DNA of 64,000 nucleotides from CAZPHI01 sp964586425 (lineage in GTDB: Bacteria; Bacillota; Clostridia; Lachnospirales; Lachnospiraceae): positions 1-64,000 of the forward strand of contig CAZPHI010000003.1 of the NCBI GenBank assembly GCA_964586425.1, in the 5' to 3' direction. Under the pieces are notes generated by a model, which ran no database searches, had not been told where the DNA came from, and was given only the letters and a program-made list of their open reading frames with translations. Below, one piece after another: positions 49,000 to 58,343 of the stretch. The position numbers were made by a program, and so were the translations under genes. Position 1 is the first letter of the stretch; each line of letters opens with the position of its first letter.

Positions 49000-51072
49000 A
49001 TGAACAAGGTAGGAGAGAAAATAGTAAAGTTCAGAATTCCAATCTTCATAATTAGTCTGCTGCTATTAATTCCAGCGGCGATTGGATATTTTAATACTCG
49101 TGTTAACTATGATATATTGTCATATCTGCCAAGTGATATTGAAACAATGCAGGGACAGGACATATTGGTTGACCAGTTTGGAACAGGTGCATTCTCATTA
49201 TTTGTTGTTGAGGGTATGGATGCGAAGGATGTATCAAATCTGAAAGCACAGATTGAAAAAGTTGAGCATGTAGACAAGGTAGTATGGTATGACAGTTTTG
49301 TGGATGTGTCAGTTCCAATGTCACTACTTCCAGACAAATTAAAAGATGTATTTAACAATGGTGATAGTACATTAATGGCGATTATATTCGACAGTACAAT
49401 GTCATCTGATGAAACGATGGGCGCCATAGAGGATATTAGGGATATTGCAGGAAAGCAATGCTTCTTAAGCGGTATGGCAGCAGTTGTAACAGATACGAAG
49501 AATCTATCTGAAAACGAAACACCAATATATGTATTAATTGCAGTAATTCTATCAAGTATAGTTTTGGCAGTAACAATGGATTCATTCCTTGTTCCCGTAT
49601 TCTTCCTACTAAGTATTGGTATAGCGATTGTATATAACCTAGGTACTAATATCTTCTTAGGGCAGATTTCATACATAACAAAAGCTTTAAGTGCCGTTCT
49701 TCAGTTAGGTGTAACAATGGATTATTCAATCTTCTTGTGGCACAGCTATCAGGAGCAGTTAGCAGAACATCCTGATAATAAGAATAAAGCAATGAGTAAT
49801 GCTATTGCAGCTACCATTACTTCCGTAGTTGGTAGTTCAATTACAACAGTTGCAGGCTTCGTTGCATTATGCTTTATGAGCTTTACACTTGGTCTTGACC
49901 TTGGTGTTGTAATGGCCAAAGGTGTTATATTCGGCGTTATCTGTTGTATAACAGTATTACCAGCAATGATTCTTATCTTTGATAAAGCAATCGAGAAGAC
50001 AAAACATAGACCATTCTTCCCAGAGATAAAGAAATTGCCAGCATTTATCGCAAAGCATTATAAATTAGTACTTATTCTATTCATAATAATCTGGATTCCA
50101 GCAATCTATGGTTATACACATACATCAGTATATTATAATCTTGATTCTTCTCTTCCAGAAGACTTAGCAAGTATAACCGCTAATGAAAAGCTTAATTCAG
50201 AATTTGATATGAACTCAACACATATGTTACTTGTGGATGCGAATGTTTCTTCAAGCGATGTATATAAGATGTGTCAGGAGATGGAGCAGATTGATGGTGT
50301 AAGTAATATTGTAGGACTTGACGCATTGGTTGGTCCAACAATTCCAGATTCAATGGTTCCGGATTCAATTAAGAAGGTTCTTGAGAATGAGAATTGGAAA
50401 TTGATGCTTGTAATGAGCAAATATAAAGTAGCCACTGATGAAGTAAATGATCAGATTGACCAGCTGAATACAATACTTGATAAATACGATAAGAAAGGAA
50501 TGCTTGTAGGTGAAGCACCTTGTACAAAGGATCTTATCGAGATAACAGATAAGGATTTCCAGACAGTTAATATTGTATCAATCGGTGCCATCTTCTTAAT
50601 TATAGCGTTCGTATTCAAATCAATCAGTTTACCAATTATTCTGGTTGCTGTAATTGAATTTGCAATATTCATTAATATGGGTATTCCATTCTATACAGGA
50701 ACGACACTTCCATTCATTGCATCAATTGTAATTGGTACAATTCAGTTAGGTGCAACTGTCGATTACGCAATTCTTATGACAACAAGATATAAGAAAGAAC
50801 GTAATGCAGGAATGAGCAAACAGGATGCTATTATGATAGCTCATGGAACATCAACAACATCAATCATTGTTAGTGCATTAAGCTTCTTTGCAGCAACATT
50901 CGGTGTTGGTATGTATTCTAATATTGATATGATTAGTGCTTTGTGTTCACTCATGGCACGAGGTGCAATTATCAGTATGTTCGTTGTATTACTTGTATTA
51001 CCAGCAACATTAATGCTGTTTGATAAACTTATAATTCACACAAGTATTGGTTTTAAACCAAAGAAGAATTAA
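49000..51072 (+). CDS. MMPL/RND-family transporter
   Basis: Membrane protein of 690 residues with two repeats, each one helix, a large extracytoplasmic loop and five more helices. The proton-relay style motifs GVTMDYSIFLWHSY and GATVDYAILMTTRY sit in the two sterol-sensing-like halves. Relatives (YdfJ, MmpL) export lipids or peptides or give solvent tolerance; the substrate here is unknown. ATG follows AAAGGA. The heptad-repeat lipoprotein gene downstream is its probable partner. Confidence 0.92.
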   Translation: MNKVGEKIVKFRIPIFIISLLLLIPAAIGYFNTRVNYDILSYLPSDIETMQGQDILVDQFGTGAFSLFVVEGMDAKDVSNLKAQIEKVEHVDKVVWYDSFVDVSVPMSLLPDKLKDVFNNGDSTLMAIIFDSTMSSDETMGAIEDIRDIAGKQCFLSGMAAVVTDTKNLSENETPIYVLIAVILSSIVLAVTMDSFLVPVFFLLSIGIAIVYNLGTNIFLGQISYITKALSAVLQLGVTMDYSIFLWHSYQEQLAEHPDNKNKAMSNAIAATITSVVGSSITTVAGFVALCFMSFTLGLDLGVVMAKGVIFGVICCITVLPAMILIFDKAIEKTKHRPFFPEIKKLPAFIAKHYKLVLILFIIIWIPAIYGYTHTSVYYNLDSSLPEDLASITANEKLNSEFDMNSTHMLLVDANVSSSDVYKMCQEMEQIDGVSNIVGLDALVGPTIPDSMVPDSIKKVLENENWKLMLVMSKYKVATDEVNDQIDQLNTILDKYDKKGMLVGEAPCTKDLIEITDKDFQTVNIVSIGAIFLIIAFVFKSISLPIILVAVIEFAIFINMGIPFYTGTTLPFIASIVIGTIQLGATVDYAILMTTRYKKERNAGMSKQDAIMIAHGTSTTSIIVSALSFFAATFGVGMYSNIDMISALCSLMARGAIISMFVVLLVLPATLMLFDKLIIHTSIGFKPKKN

Positions 51073-51166
51073 TAATAAATGCTACTAATTAATATATGCT
51101 GCGGCGGATATAGAAGCGTTAGCTGCTGTATATTGAATGATAGGACGCTTCAGAATGGAGACAGTT

Positions 51167-53557
51167 ATGAGACATTTCAGATATAAAAAAGTAATTAATA
51201 AAAAGAATACAATCAGATGTGCAGCATTAGTAATGTCAACGGCTATGATAGTTTCACTTACAGCGTGTGCTACTAATGATTCACAGGATTCAACAAAAGC
51301 TACTACAGGTATTACTAATGCTGTTTCAACCAATGTACAGACAAAATTATCACAGGCTACAGAGAATGGTAAGGAAGAGACAGTATATGCATTCTGTAAT
51401 GCTAATGGCTCAGTTAATAATGTAATCGTAAGTAATTGGCTTAAGAATGCTGATAAGAAGACATCTCTTAGTGATGTATCTTCACTTAAGAATATAGTTA
51501 ATTTGAAAGGTAATCAGACATACACAACTAACGGTAATCAGGTAACATGGGATGCACAGGGAAGTGATATCTACTATCAGGGAACTTCAACACAGGAGCT
51601 TCCAGTTAGTGTTAAAGTAACATATTATCTTGACGGCAAGGAAACAAGCGCAGAAAATATAGCCGGTAAGTCTGGTAAAGTAAAAGTAAGATTTGATTAT
51701 ACAAACAATCAGAAGAGCGGTAATGTATATGTACCATTCCTTACAGTTAGTGGAATGCTTCTTCCAGCGGATATGGCGAAAAATGTTGTTGTAACTAATG
51801 GTAAAGTAGTATCCGAAGGGGACAATTCAATTGCAGTTGGCCTTGCGCTCCCAGGATTAAGTGACAGCTTAAAGATTAAAGGCAGTGATATTGATATATC
51901 AAGTAAGGTTCCAGATTATGTAGAAGTATCTATGGATGCAACTAATTTCAAATTAGATATGACTATGACAATGGTTATGACAGGTGATATCCTTGATGGT
52001 GATGATATTGATTCCTCAATTGTTGATGAACTTCAGGATGCTATTGATACACTCTCAGACAGCTCTACTAAGCTAAGAGAAGGAACAGGTCAGCTCCTTG
52101 ATGGAGTTAATACACTTGCTGGAAAGATGCCAGAATTCGCAGATGGAATGGACACTCTCAATAGTGGTATTAGTCAGTACACAGATGGTGTAGGTCAAAT
52201 CGCTGATGGAGTTAATACAGCAGTTAGCGGTGCCAATCAGTTAGCAGATGGAGCACAGCAGATTAAGGGTGGACTTAGTGTTGCAGATGACGGAACTAAT
52301 CAGTTAAAAGCTGGTTACGAAGGTCAGGGAACAGAGGAAGAACCTGGAGCAGTTGCAGGTGCCAACCAGTTAGCAGATGGAACTGCTGAGTTAGATGATA
52401 AAGTAAATAGTCAGTTAGCACCGGGAGCGCAGCAGTTAGCAGATGGAACAACAGATTTGAATACCAAAGTAACAGGACAGTTAGCCCCAGGTTCACAGCA
52501 GTTAGCAGATGGTGTTGATACATTAGCACAAGGTACAGGACAGCTTGCAGAAGGTGCTGCCAGTGTATCAGATGGTGTTGATCAAGTAGTAACAATGCTT
52601 GATACAGCAGCCAAGGAGCTTTCTGATTCAATTGTTGAATATAAAGGTAAGCTTACAGAAGTTACAAATGGAATTACGACTGCTGAGGGTGGAATAGCTC
52701 AACTAGAAAATGCAATTAAAGTAGAAACAGATGCAACAAAGAAAGCTGCATATGAGCAGCAGTTAGCAGCATATAAAGCTAAGAGAGAAGAACTCATTGA
52801 ACAGAAGGGCCAGGTTGAAGGTGCAATTACAGCACTTACATCAGCGCTTGAAAAACTTTCTGGTAATGATGAAAGCCTTGCTAATCTGAAAGATGGAGCA
52901 AGTTCATTAGCATCTGGATTATCTTCACTTGATACAAGTGTTACAACAGTATTACAGCCAGGAGCAGCACAACTTAATGCCGGTATTGGACAGCTCGCAG
53001 CTGGAGCAGGTCAGTTACAGGGTGGCGCAGCACAGCTTAATACAGGAGTTGGTAATCTGGCAGCTGGTACAGCAAGACTTAGAGCAGGAGCAGCAAAGCT
53101 TAACGATGGTGTTGGACAGTTATATGCAGGAACAGTCAAATTAGGCTCAGGTATCAGCCAACTTTCAGTTGGTAGTGATTCATTATGTACAGGCTTAGCT
53201 GCATTAAAAGATGGTTCATTGAAATTGCAGGCAGGAGCAGCGCAGCTTACAGAAAAATCACCTGAACTTGTAGCAGGAGCAACTAAGCTTAAAGATGCAG
53301 TATCACAGCTTACAGATGGTGTTAATCAATTGAGCGAAGGAGCAACAACACTTAATGATGGTATGATTAAGTTTGATGAAGAAGGAATTCAGAAACTTGC
53401 AGACCTCTTTGGAGATGATGCACAGGAAGTTATTGATAGAGTTAATGCAGTCATAAGTGCAGGTAAGAATTACACAACATATAGTGGTGCATCAAGTGAT
53501 ACAACTAATAATGTTAAATTCATTATTAAGACTGCTGGAGTTGGTTCTGACAACTAA
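51167..53557 (+). CDS. Lipoprotein with XXXLXXG heptad repeats
   Basis: Surface lipoprotein of 796 residues. Signal peptide with lipobox SLTAC (about 30-36); N-terminal folded domain to about 290; then a long series of seven-residue units such as QLADGAQ, LAPGAQQ, QLAAGAGQ and LNTGVGNL (about 300-735), interrupted by a charged coiled coil (about 500-580). This is the family marked xxxLxxG heptad repeat, often paired with MMPL or YhgE/Pip transporters. It probably forms an extended fibre reaching through the wall. ATG 51167 is six bases after GGAG. Confidence 0.85.
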   Translation: MRHFRYKKVINKKNTIRCAALVMSTAMIVSLTACATNDSQDSTKATTGITNAVSTNVQTKLSQATENGKEETVYAFCNANGSVNNVIVSNWLKNADKKTSLSDVSSLKNIVNLKGNQTYTTNGNQVTWDAQGSDIYYQGTSTQELPVSVKVTYYLDGKETSAENIAGKSGKVKVRFDYTNNQKSGNVYVPFLTVSGMLLPADMAKNVVVTNGKVVSEGDNSIAVGLALPGLSDSLKIKGSDIDISSKVPDYVEVSMDATNFKLDMTMTMVMTGDILDGDDIDSSIVDELQDAIDTLSDSSTKLREGTGQLLDGVNTLAGKMPEFADGMDTLNSGISQYTDGVGQIADGVNTAVSGANQLADGAQQIKGGLSVADDGTNQLKAGYEGQGTEEEPGAVAGANQLADGTAELDDKVNSQLAPGAQQLADGTTDLNTKVTGQLAPGSQQLADGVDTLAQGTGQLAEGAASVSDGVDQVVTMLDTAAKELSDSIVEYKGKLTEVTNGITTAEGGIAQLENAIKVETDATKKAAYEQQLAAYKAKREELIEQKGQVEGAITALTSALEKLSGNDESLANLKDGASSLASGLSSLDTSVTTVLQPGAAQLNAGIGQLAAGAGQLQGGAAQLNTGVGNLAAGTARLRAGAAKLNDGVGQLYAGTVKLGSGISQLSVGSDSLCTGLAALKDGSLKLQAGAAQLTEKSPELVAGATKLKDAVSQLTDGVNQLSEGATTLNDGMIKFDEEGIQKLADLFGDDAQEVIDRVNAVISAGKNYTTYSGASSDTTNNVKFIIKTAGVGSDN
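52234..52520 (+). repeat. Short tandem DNA repeats within the heptad-repeat lipoprotein
   Basis: The word CAGTTAGCAGATGG occurs four times here (near 52238, 52367, 52435 and 52499) in line with the QLADG peptide units; spacing is not constant. It is a coding repeat, not CRISPR. Confidence 0.75.
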
Positions 53558-53717
53558 TATATACTTTACAAAAGATAAAATAATTATTATATTACATATT
53601 AATTATTAACGGTAATGTGCCGATACAATATACACCAACCATGGAGGGTGGGGCAGATTAGTGTCGGCGCAGTACCACAATCTGTATAACGAAAGCCGCG
53701 CAGAAATGAGGTATAAG

Positions 53718-54350
53718 ATGGATAATATGAATATCAACGGAAGTTATGCTAATGGTTATAATAACTATACCAATAAGACTTCCAAATCAGAACAGACTCA
53801 GACAAAGTCATCAAAGACAACAGCAACTGTTACTGATAAGACAGCAAAGAGCACGGATGCAGCAGCTGTATATGAGCCATCAAAAGAATCGGTTAAGGTT
53901 ACATCAAAGAATACAACTAAGACAGGCAATGCAGCATTGATTGCACAGCTTAAAGCTGATCAGCAGAACAAAACAGCACAGATGCAGAGTCTTGTAACGA
54001 AGATGTTCAAGCAGCAGGGTGTTACAATTGGAAGCACTGATGAGATGTGGAAAGCATTGGCGGGCGGTAACTTTACAGCAGATGCTGATACAATTGCACA
54101 GGCAAAACAAGATATATCAGAAGATGGCTACTGGGGTGTATCCCAGACATCGGACAGAATATTCTCATTTGCAATGGCACTTTCAGGCGGAGACGAAGAG
54201 AAGATGCAAAGCATGAAATCCGCAGTAGAAAAAGGCTTCAAAGAAGCCACAAAATCATGGGGCAAATCATTACCAGATATCTCAAGTCAGACATATGATT
54301 CAGTAATGAAGAAATTCGATGATTATTTTAATACAGACCAGGCAGAATAA
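53718..54350 (+). CDS. Hypothetical protein, 210 aa, Ser/Thr/Lys-rich head and helical end
   Basis: I do not recognise a named family. The N-terminal 70 residues are Asn/Ser/Thr/Lys-rich and probably disordered; the C-terminal part (GYWGVSQTSDRIFSFAMALSG ... MKKFDDYFN) looks like a compact helical domain seen in other clostridial proteins of unknown role. No signal peptide. ATG 53718 with GAGG upstream is preferred; the frame is open to a GTG at 53661, which also has GGAGGG before it, so the start is uncertain by 19 residues. Confidence 0.6.
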   Translation: MDNMNINGSYANGYNNYTNKTSKSEQTQTKSSKTTATVTDKTAKSTDAAAVYEPSKESVKVTSKNTTKTGNAALIAQLKADQQNKTAQMQSLVTKMFKQQGVTIGSTDEMWKALAGGNFTADADTIAQAKQDISEDGYWGVSQTSDRIFSFAMALSGGDEEKMQSMKSAVEKGFKEATKSWGKSLPDISSQTYDSVMKKFDDYFNTDQAE

Positions 54351-54361
54351 TTATACATACT

Positions 54362-54404
54362 AAGAGCTGTACTTTCACGAGAGGTGAGGGTACAGCTCTT
54401 TTTT
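54362..54404. terminator. Bidirectional terminator
   Basis: Perfect 11-bp stem (54362-54372 with 54390-54400), 17-base loop, T run on the plus side. It lies between two convergent genes. Confidence 0.8.
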
Positions 54405-54407
54405 GCA

Positions 54408-55094
54408 TTATACTCTTACAAGCAGAAGTTTGTCACCAGCGGCAACTTCGTCGCTGGATAACTTATTGGCGGATTTGATTTCTTCCATTGTAGTATTGTG
54501 AGACTTGGCGATTGACCAAAGTGAATCGTTTTGGTTAACAATATATCCGATAATACCAGGAAGCTTTGAGAGGTAGTCAGAACTCATCGGTTCTATCTTA
54601 ACATTGTCAATTACATTAAGCTCAAGTGGCTCGAAACAGATTGCATCCAGATTAACAACAGCTTTAACTTCAATTTCACCACCACCAGGCATTGAGTAGC
54701 TAATCTGGTCAAGCGATGGCGTAATTGTGTAATAACTATTACTTGTAATTCCATCCACTTCTATGACGTGGCTGAAAGGAATAGTTCCACTAATAGTGTT
54801 CATTGGGAGATTATCATCTGATGTCAGGTAGAATATATTGAAACTAATAATTCCATCAATATCAATTCCGTTGTTTGCTACGTCTACACTGATGTCATCA
54901 ACATTTACAGTACCACTTATATTGCATACGGACAGCAACTGTTCATCCGTCTTAACATGCACCTTGCTGCTGATTTTGCAACGTGAGTTATTTCTAAGAA
55001 GAAGCTTTGGAACATTGCATATATTCTTCTCAAGTGTTGTATTGTAACAAGGTATGTATAAATCATTCACAGTGGAGATGTCATGTTCTTCATA
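54408..55094 (-). CDS. SPOCS (DUF3794) and LysM domain protein, 5' end lost in gap
   Basis: The frame on the minus strand is open into the 100-N gap, so the N-terminus is missing; an in-frame GTG at 55070 is not a reliable start. What remains is about 229 residues: at least one SPOCS-type beta domain (SGTIPFSHVIEVDGI, ISYSMPGGGEIEVKAVVNL) and a C-terminal LysM (IVNQNDSLWSIAKSHNTTMEEIKSANKL), which binds peptidoglycan. SPOCS-LysM proteins are often spore or cell surface components in Clostridia and commonly carry three SPOCS units. Confidence 0.85.
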   Translation of the reverse strand, partial: YEEHDISTVNDLYIPCYNTTLEKNICNVPKLLLRNNSRCKISSKVHVKTDEQLLSVCNISGTVNVDDISVDVANNGIDIDGIISFNIFYLTSDDNLPMNTISGTIPFSHVIEVDGITSNSYYTITPSLDQISYSMPGGGEIEVKAVVNLDAICFEPLELNVIDNVKIEPMSSDYLSKLPGIIGYIVNQNDSLWSIAKSHNTTMEEIKSANKLSSDEVAAGDKLLLVRV

Positions 55095-55194
55095 NNNNNN
55101 NNNNNNNNNNNNNNNNNNNNNNNNNNNNNNNNNNNNNNNNNNNNNNNNNNNNNNNNNNNNNNNNNNNNNNNNNNNNNNNNNNNNNNNNNNNNNN
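55095..55194. other. Assembly gap of 100 N
   Basis: Scaffold join of unknown true length. It removes the start of the SPOCS-LysM gene and the end of the PrcB-like gene. Both flanks carry CTTCATA (55088-55094 and 55195-55201). Confidence 0.99.
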
Positions 55195-55401
55195 CTTCAT
55201 AGCATTGCGCTTGTGACTCTCAATTACGGTCTTTATCTCGGAAGGAATATCCTCTTCTTCGACTACTGTATAATCAAGAGGCGTATAATCGTGGGCAGAA
55301 TCCTTAGAAGAACACCCATTGAGCATGTGTAATGCTATGATTATAATGGAAAATGCTGCTAACACCTTAATACCTTTATGCAATTCTATATTGACCTCCA
55401 T
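55195..55401 (-). CDS. PrcB-like lipoprotein, 3' end lost in gap
   Basis: N-terminal 69 residues of a lipoprotein on the minus strand. A hydrophobic signal (VLAAFSIIIIALHMLNGC) ends in a lipobox LNGC, then DYTVVEEEDIPSEIKTVIESHKRNAMK, which matches the start of clostridial PrcB-family proteins. The remaining domain lies in the gap. The ATG at 55401 lacks a ribosome site; GGAGG just inside suggests TTG 55383 as another start. Function of the family is poorly known. Confidence 0.6.
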
Positions 55402-55601
55402 TCTGGCATTTACATTATAAAGTGCAAATTGTATTTGCTATAACACAGAATATGAGAGAAATAATGAATATATGCTAAAAAAATATATTAATTCAAAGGC
55501 TTATATCGGTTGAATATTTAATGCTTTTATGGTAATATGTTTTTAGCTTTATGTATAATAAACTTGAAAACTGGTGTGGTATGATATTTGATGATGTTGG
55601 G

Positions 55602-56342
55602 ATGTTGTCGGTAGTGATTCCGGCGTATAATGAGGAAAAGTGCATATATGACAATCTTTTTGAAACAGTGAAGATAATTAGTGCATTCAAAACTGATTTT
55701 GAATTAGTATGTGTTAACGATGGAAGTTCTGATAAGACATTGGAGCTTATTAAGGCGGCACATGAGAAGGATGAAAGAATCAGATGGGTTACATATGAAG
55801 AGAATCACGGCAAAGGTTATGCAATAAAGACCGGAGTAGAAGCAGCCAATGGAGAGTACATAGCATTTTTGGATGCAGATTTAGAATTGAATCCAAAGCA
55901 GCTTGAAGGATTTATGAGAAAGATGTTTACGAGTAATGCGGATGTGGTTATTGGGTGCAAGTTACACAAGGCATCACAGATAAAATATCCAATTAAGCGA
56001 AAGATAATGAGCATCGGATATTACATAATGCTTTTATTATTATTCAGGCTTAATGTTAAAGATACACAGACGGGGTTAAAGCTATTCAAGGCAGAAGTAA
56101 TAAAGCCTATAATGCCATTGCTTAAAACCTCGGGATTTGCATATGACATCGAGATACTGGCAGCAGCTAATAAAAGAGGCTATAAGATTGCAGAGATGCC
56201 GGTTAGAGTTGTATATGTGAGAGAAAAAGGCAGCAGAAGAATAACCATGAAGGATGTATGGAAAGCATTTTGTGATACATGGGCAATATTCTATAGGCTT
56301 AATTTCCAAAAATATTATTCTGAAAAGAGGGTAAGCAGATGA
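55602..56342 (+). CDS. Glycosyltransferase family 2 (DPM1/GtrB-like)
   Basis: GT-A fold enzyme of 246 residues. LSVVIPAYNEEK at the N-terminus, VCVNDGSSDKT, NHGKGYAIKTGV and the metal-binding DADLE are dolichyl- or polyprenyl-phosphate sugar transferase signatures; DTQTGLKLF fits the same group. No C-terminal membrane helices typical of GtrB are present. ATG 55602 gives the family start, but ATG 55581 and 55551 are in frame and no site has a clear ribosome sequence. It overlaps the next gene by four bases. Confidence 0.85.
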   Translation: MLSVVIPAYNEEKCIYDNLFETVKIISAFKTDFELVCVNDGSSDKTLELIKAAHEKDERIRWVTYEENHGKGYAIKTGVEAANGEYIAFLDADLELNPKQLEGFMRKMFTSNADVVIGCKLHKASQIKYPIKRKIMSIGYYIMLLLLFRLNVKDTQTGLKLFKAEVIKPIMPLLKTSGFAYDIEILAAANKRGYKIAEMPVRVVYVREKGSRRITMKDVWKAFCDTWAIFYRLNFQKYYSEKRVSR

Positions 56343-57580
56343 CAGGTAATGATAATAAGGACAAAGAAGTAGATTTAAAGCTTGACGAACAGCCATTTGT
56401 TGTAGAACTTGTAGAAGTAGATGATGGCAAATCAGACAAGAATGCAAAGAAACCTGATGAAAAAGCAATTAAAGAAGCAGCAATTGAGTCTGCTAAGAAG
56501 CTTGAGGCGGCTAATGCAGCTAAAGCTGAAGCAGCAGCAAAAGAAGAGAAGGCTATGAAGGAAGCACAGGAAGCTCTTCGTATCGAGAAATTAAAGGCTG
56601 AAGAAGCATTTAATAAGGCAAAAGCAGAGCAGGACGCAAAGCTCTCACAGAATTTTGCAGCAGCTTTTGGCAATTCGGATTCAACTGCTGATAAAACAGC
56701 AAGCGGAGTAAGACCTTTGACACTTTCAGCAATGGAAGCAGAGTCACAGGCAGAGCTTTCAAAGACAACAAGTAAACCACTTGGATTTGCAGATCCAGAT
56801 CTGACACCGGTTGCATCTGGAACATCGGCTACTCATCTTACGATTGAACTTGAGGAAATTGATGATGAGCCAGTTGATTTGACTGGAAGTAAGGATAAAA
56901 AATCTAGCAAAGACAATAAAGATAATAATGAAGCATCAAAGGCCAATGTTGCTAAGGATAACAATGAAAAAGATGCATCAAAGGGTAAGAATAAGAAGAA
57001 AGCCCCAGAAGCAGTTGAAGCACCAAAACAACCTAAGGATTATGGTGATGCAATTGAACTGGATTTGAAAGATATTCCAATCAGAGATATATCAGATGAT
57101 GTATTGTTTGATATATCAGAGATGAAAGAGAATCTTGCGCATGATAAGAGAAAGAAGAAGATTCTTATAGCAGCAGTTATAGCGTTCCTTGGTCAGTTCT
57201 TTCCATTCTGGGGTGTATATACATCAGCAGCAGGAATAAGTTCAATGGGAAGCTTATTTGGTGGCTATGGCGGATACTCATTGATTGGTAAATTATACTT
57301 TGTAGCATCAGTTGTGCTTATAGGTTTTATACTAATTAATCTTAAGAGATACATGGTAATACCTGCAATTGTAGGCCTTGTATCAATACTTGCACAGATA
57401 GTTATGATTGAGGTTAAGTCGTCAAGCACACTTGATTATATCTCAGGTCTCGTAGTTGTGATTCCTTGGATTGGCCTTATCTTAGTTGCTGGCGGTATGA
57501 TATATACAACTTTAGTGGCTAACAAGCTTAGAAAAGAGTACATTGCTAAGCAGAGAGTTATCAAAGGCAAGAATGTGTAA
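56339..57580 (+). CDS. Ala/Lys/Glu-rich coiled coil joined to a four-helix membrane domain
   Basis: Hypothetical protein of 413 residues. The N-terminal 260 are acidic and Ala/Lys-rich: a coiled coil (about 35-100, AANAAKAEAAAKEEKAMKEA), then a low-complexity region. The C-terminal 150 form four membrane helices (about 277-300, 320-342, 344-368, 373-400). I know no family for the whole. The ATG overlaps the glycosyltransferase stop (ATGA), so the two are likely coexpressed; a role in cell envelope sugar transfer is only a guess. Confidence 0.65.
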   Translation: MTGNDNKDKEVDLKLDEQPFVVELVEVDDGKSDKNAKKPDEKAIKEAAIESAKKLEAANAAKAEAAAKEEKAMKEAQEALRIEKLKAEEAFNKAKAEQDAKLSQNFAAAFGNSDSTADKTASGVRPLTLSAMEAESQAELSKTTSKPLGFADPDLTPVASGTSATHLTIELEEIDDEPVDLTGSKDKKSSKDNKDNNEASKANVAKDNNEKDASKGKNKKKAPEAVEAPKQPKDYGDAIELDLKDIPIRDISDDVLFDISEMKENLAHDKRKKKILIAAVIAFLGQFFPFWGVYTSAAGISSMGSLFGGYGGYSLIGKLYFVASVVLIGFILINLKRYMVIPAIVGLVSILAQIVMIEVKSSSTLDYISGLVVVIPWIGLILVAGGMIYTTLVANKLRKEYIAKQRVIKGKNV

Positions 57581-57716
57581 ATAACAGGAACATAGGTTAC
57601 AAGAACATAAGTGACATATATAAGTAATATAATAGAGTACATATACTGGGTGATGTTGTTGGACAATGTTACCCAGTTATTAATTATAATTTATATCATA
57701 TGAAAGGATGAATAAT

Positions 57717-58343
57717 ATGAAGGTTTTATTAATTAATGGAAGTCCAAAAAAGGAAGGCTGTACATATACTGCTTTAAAGGAAGTTGCAGACACACTTGAG
57801 GCACAGGGAATTGAAACAGAGATATTTCATGTAGGTCTAGAACCTGTAAAGGGTTGTTTTGGCTGTGGATATTGTGCAAGAAATGAGGAGCATCTTTGTG
57901 TATATAATGATGATACTCTTAATGAAGCATTGAAGAAAGCAAAGGATTGTGATGGATTTGTATTTGGTTCACCTGTTCATTATGCAGCAGCATCAGGAGC
58001 AATGACTTCATTCCTTGACAGATTCTTTATGGCTAACAAGGATGTAGCATTAAAACCAGGCGCAGCCGTAGTCAGCTGTAGAAGAGGTGGAGCAACTGCA
58101 GCACTTGACCAGTTAAATAAGTATTTTACTATCTCTAATATGCCTGTAGTTTCATCACAGTATTGGAATATGGTTCATGGCAATACACCTGATGAAGTAA
58201 AGCAGGATCTTGAAGGAATGCAGACAATGCGTGTGCTAGGACGTAATATGGCATGGCTTTTACAATGTATTGAAGCTGGCAAGGCTGCCGGAGTTCCTAT
58301 GCCTGAAAAGGAAGAAAAGCAAAAAACAAATTTTATAAGATAA
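57717..58343 (+). CDS. Flavodoxin-like NAD(P)H-dependent oxidoreductase
   Basis: FMN-dependent reductase of 208 residues. MKVLLINGSPKKEGCTYTALKE is the FMN phosphate loop of the flavodoxin-like fold; the segment GCFGCGYCARNEEHLC holds four cysteines, as in iron-sulfur flavoproteins and related quinone reductases; GSPVHYAAASGAMTSFLDR is the second FMN contact. ATG 57717 is nine bases from AAAGG, while ATG 57708 is too close. It is monocistronic. Physiological substrate unknown. Confidence 0.88.
   Translation: MKVLLINGSPKKEGCTYTALKEVADTLEAQGIETEIFHVGLEPVKGCFGCGYCARNEEHLCVYNDDTLNEALKKAKDCDGFVFGSPVHYAAASGAMTSFLDRFFMANKDVALKPGAAVVSCRRGGATAALDQLNKYFTISNMPVVSSQYWNMVHGNTPDEVKQDLEGMQTMRVLGRNMAWLLQCIEAGKAAGVPMPEKEEKQKTNFIR

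Noticed and set aside
52234..53350. CRISPR-like or minisatellite repeat array
   Set aside because: Repeat units follow the codon phase of LXXG heptads inside one long open frame and vary in spacing.
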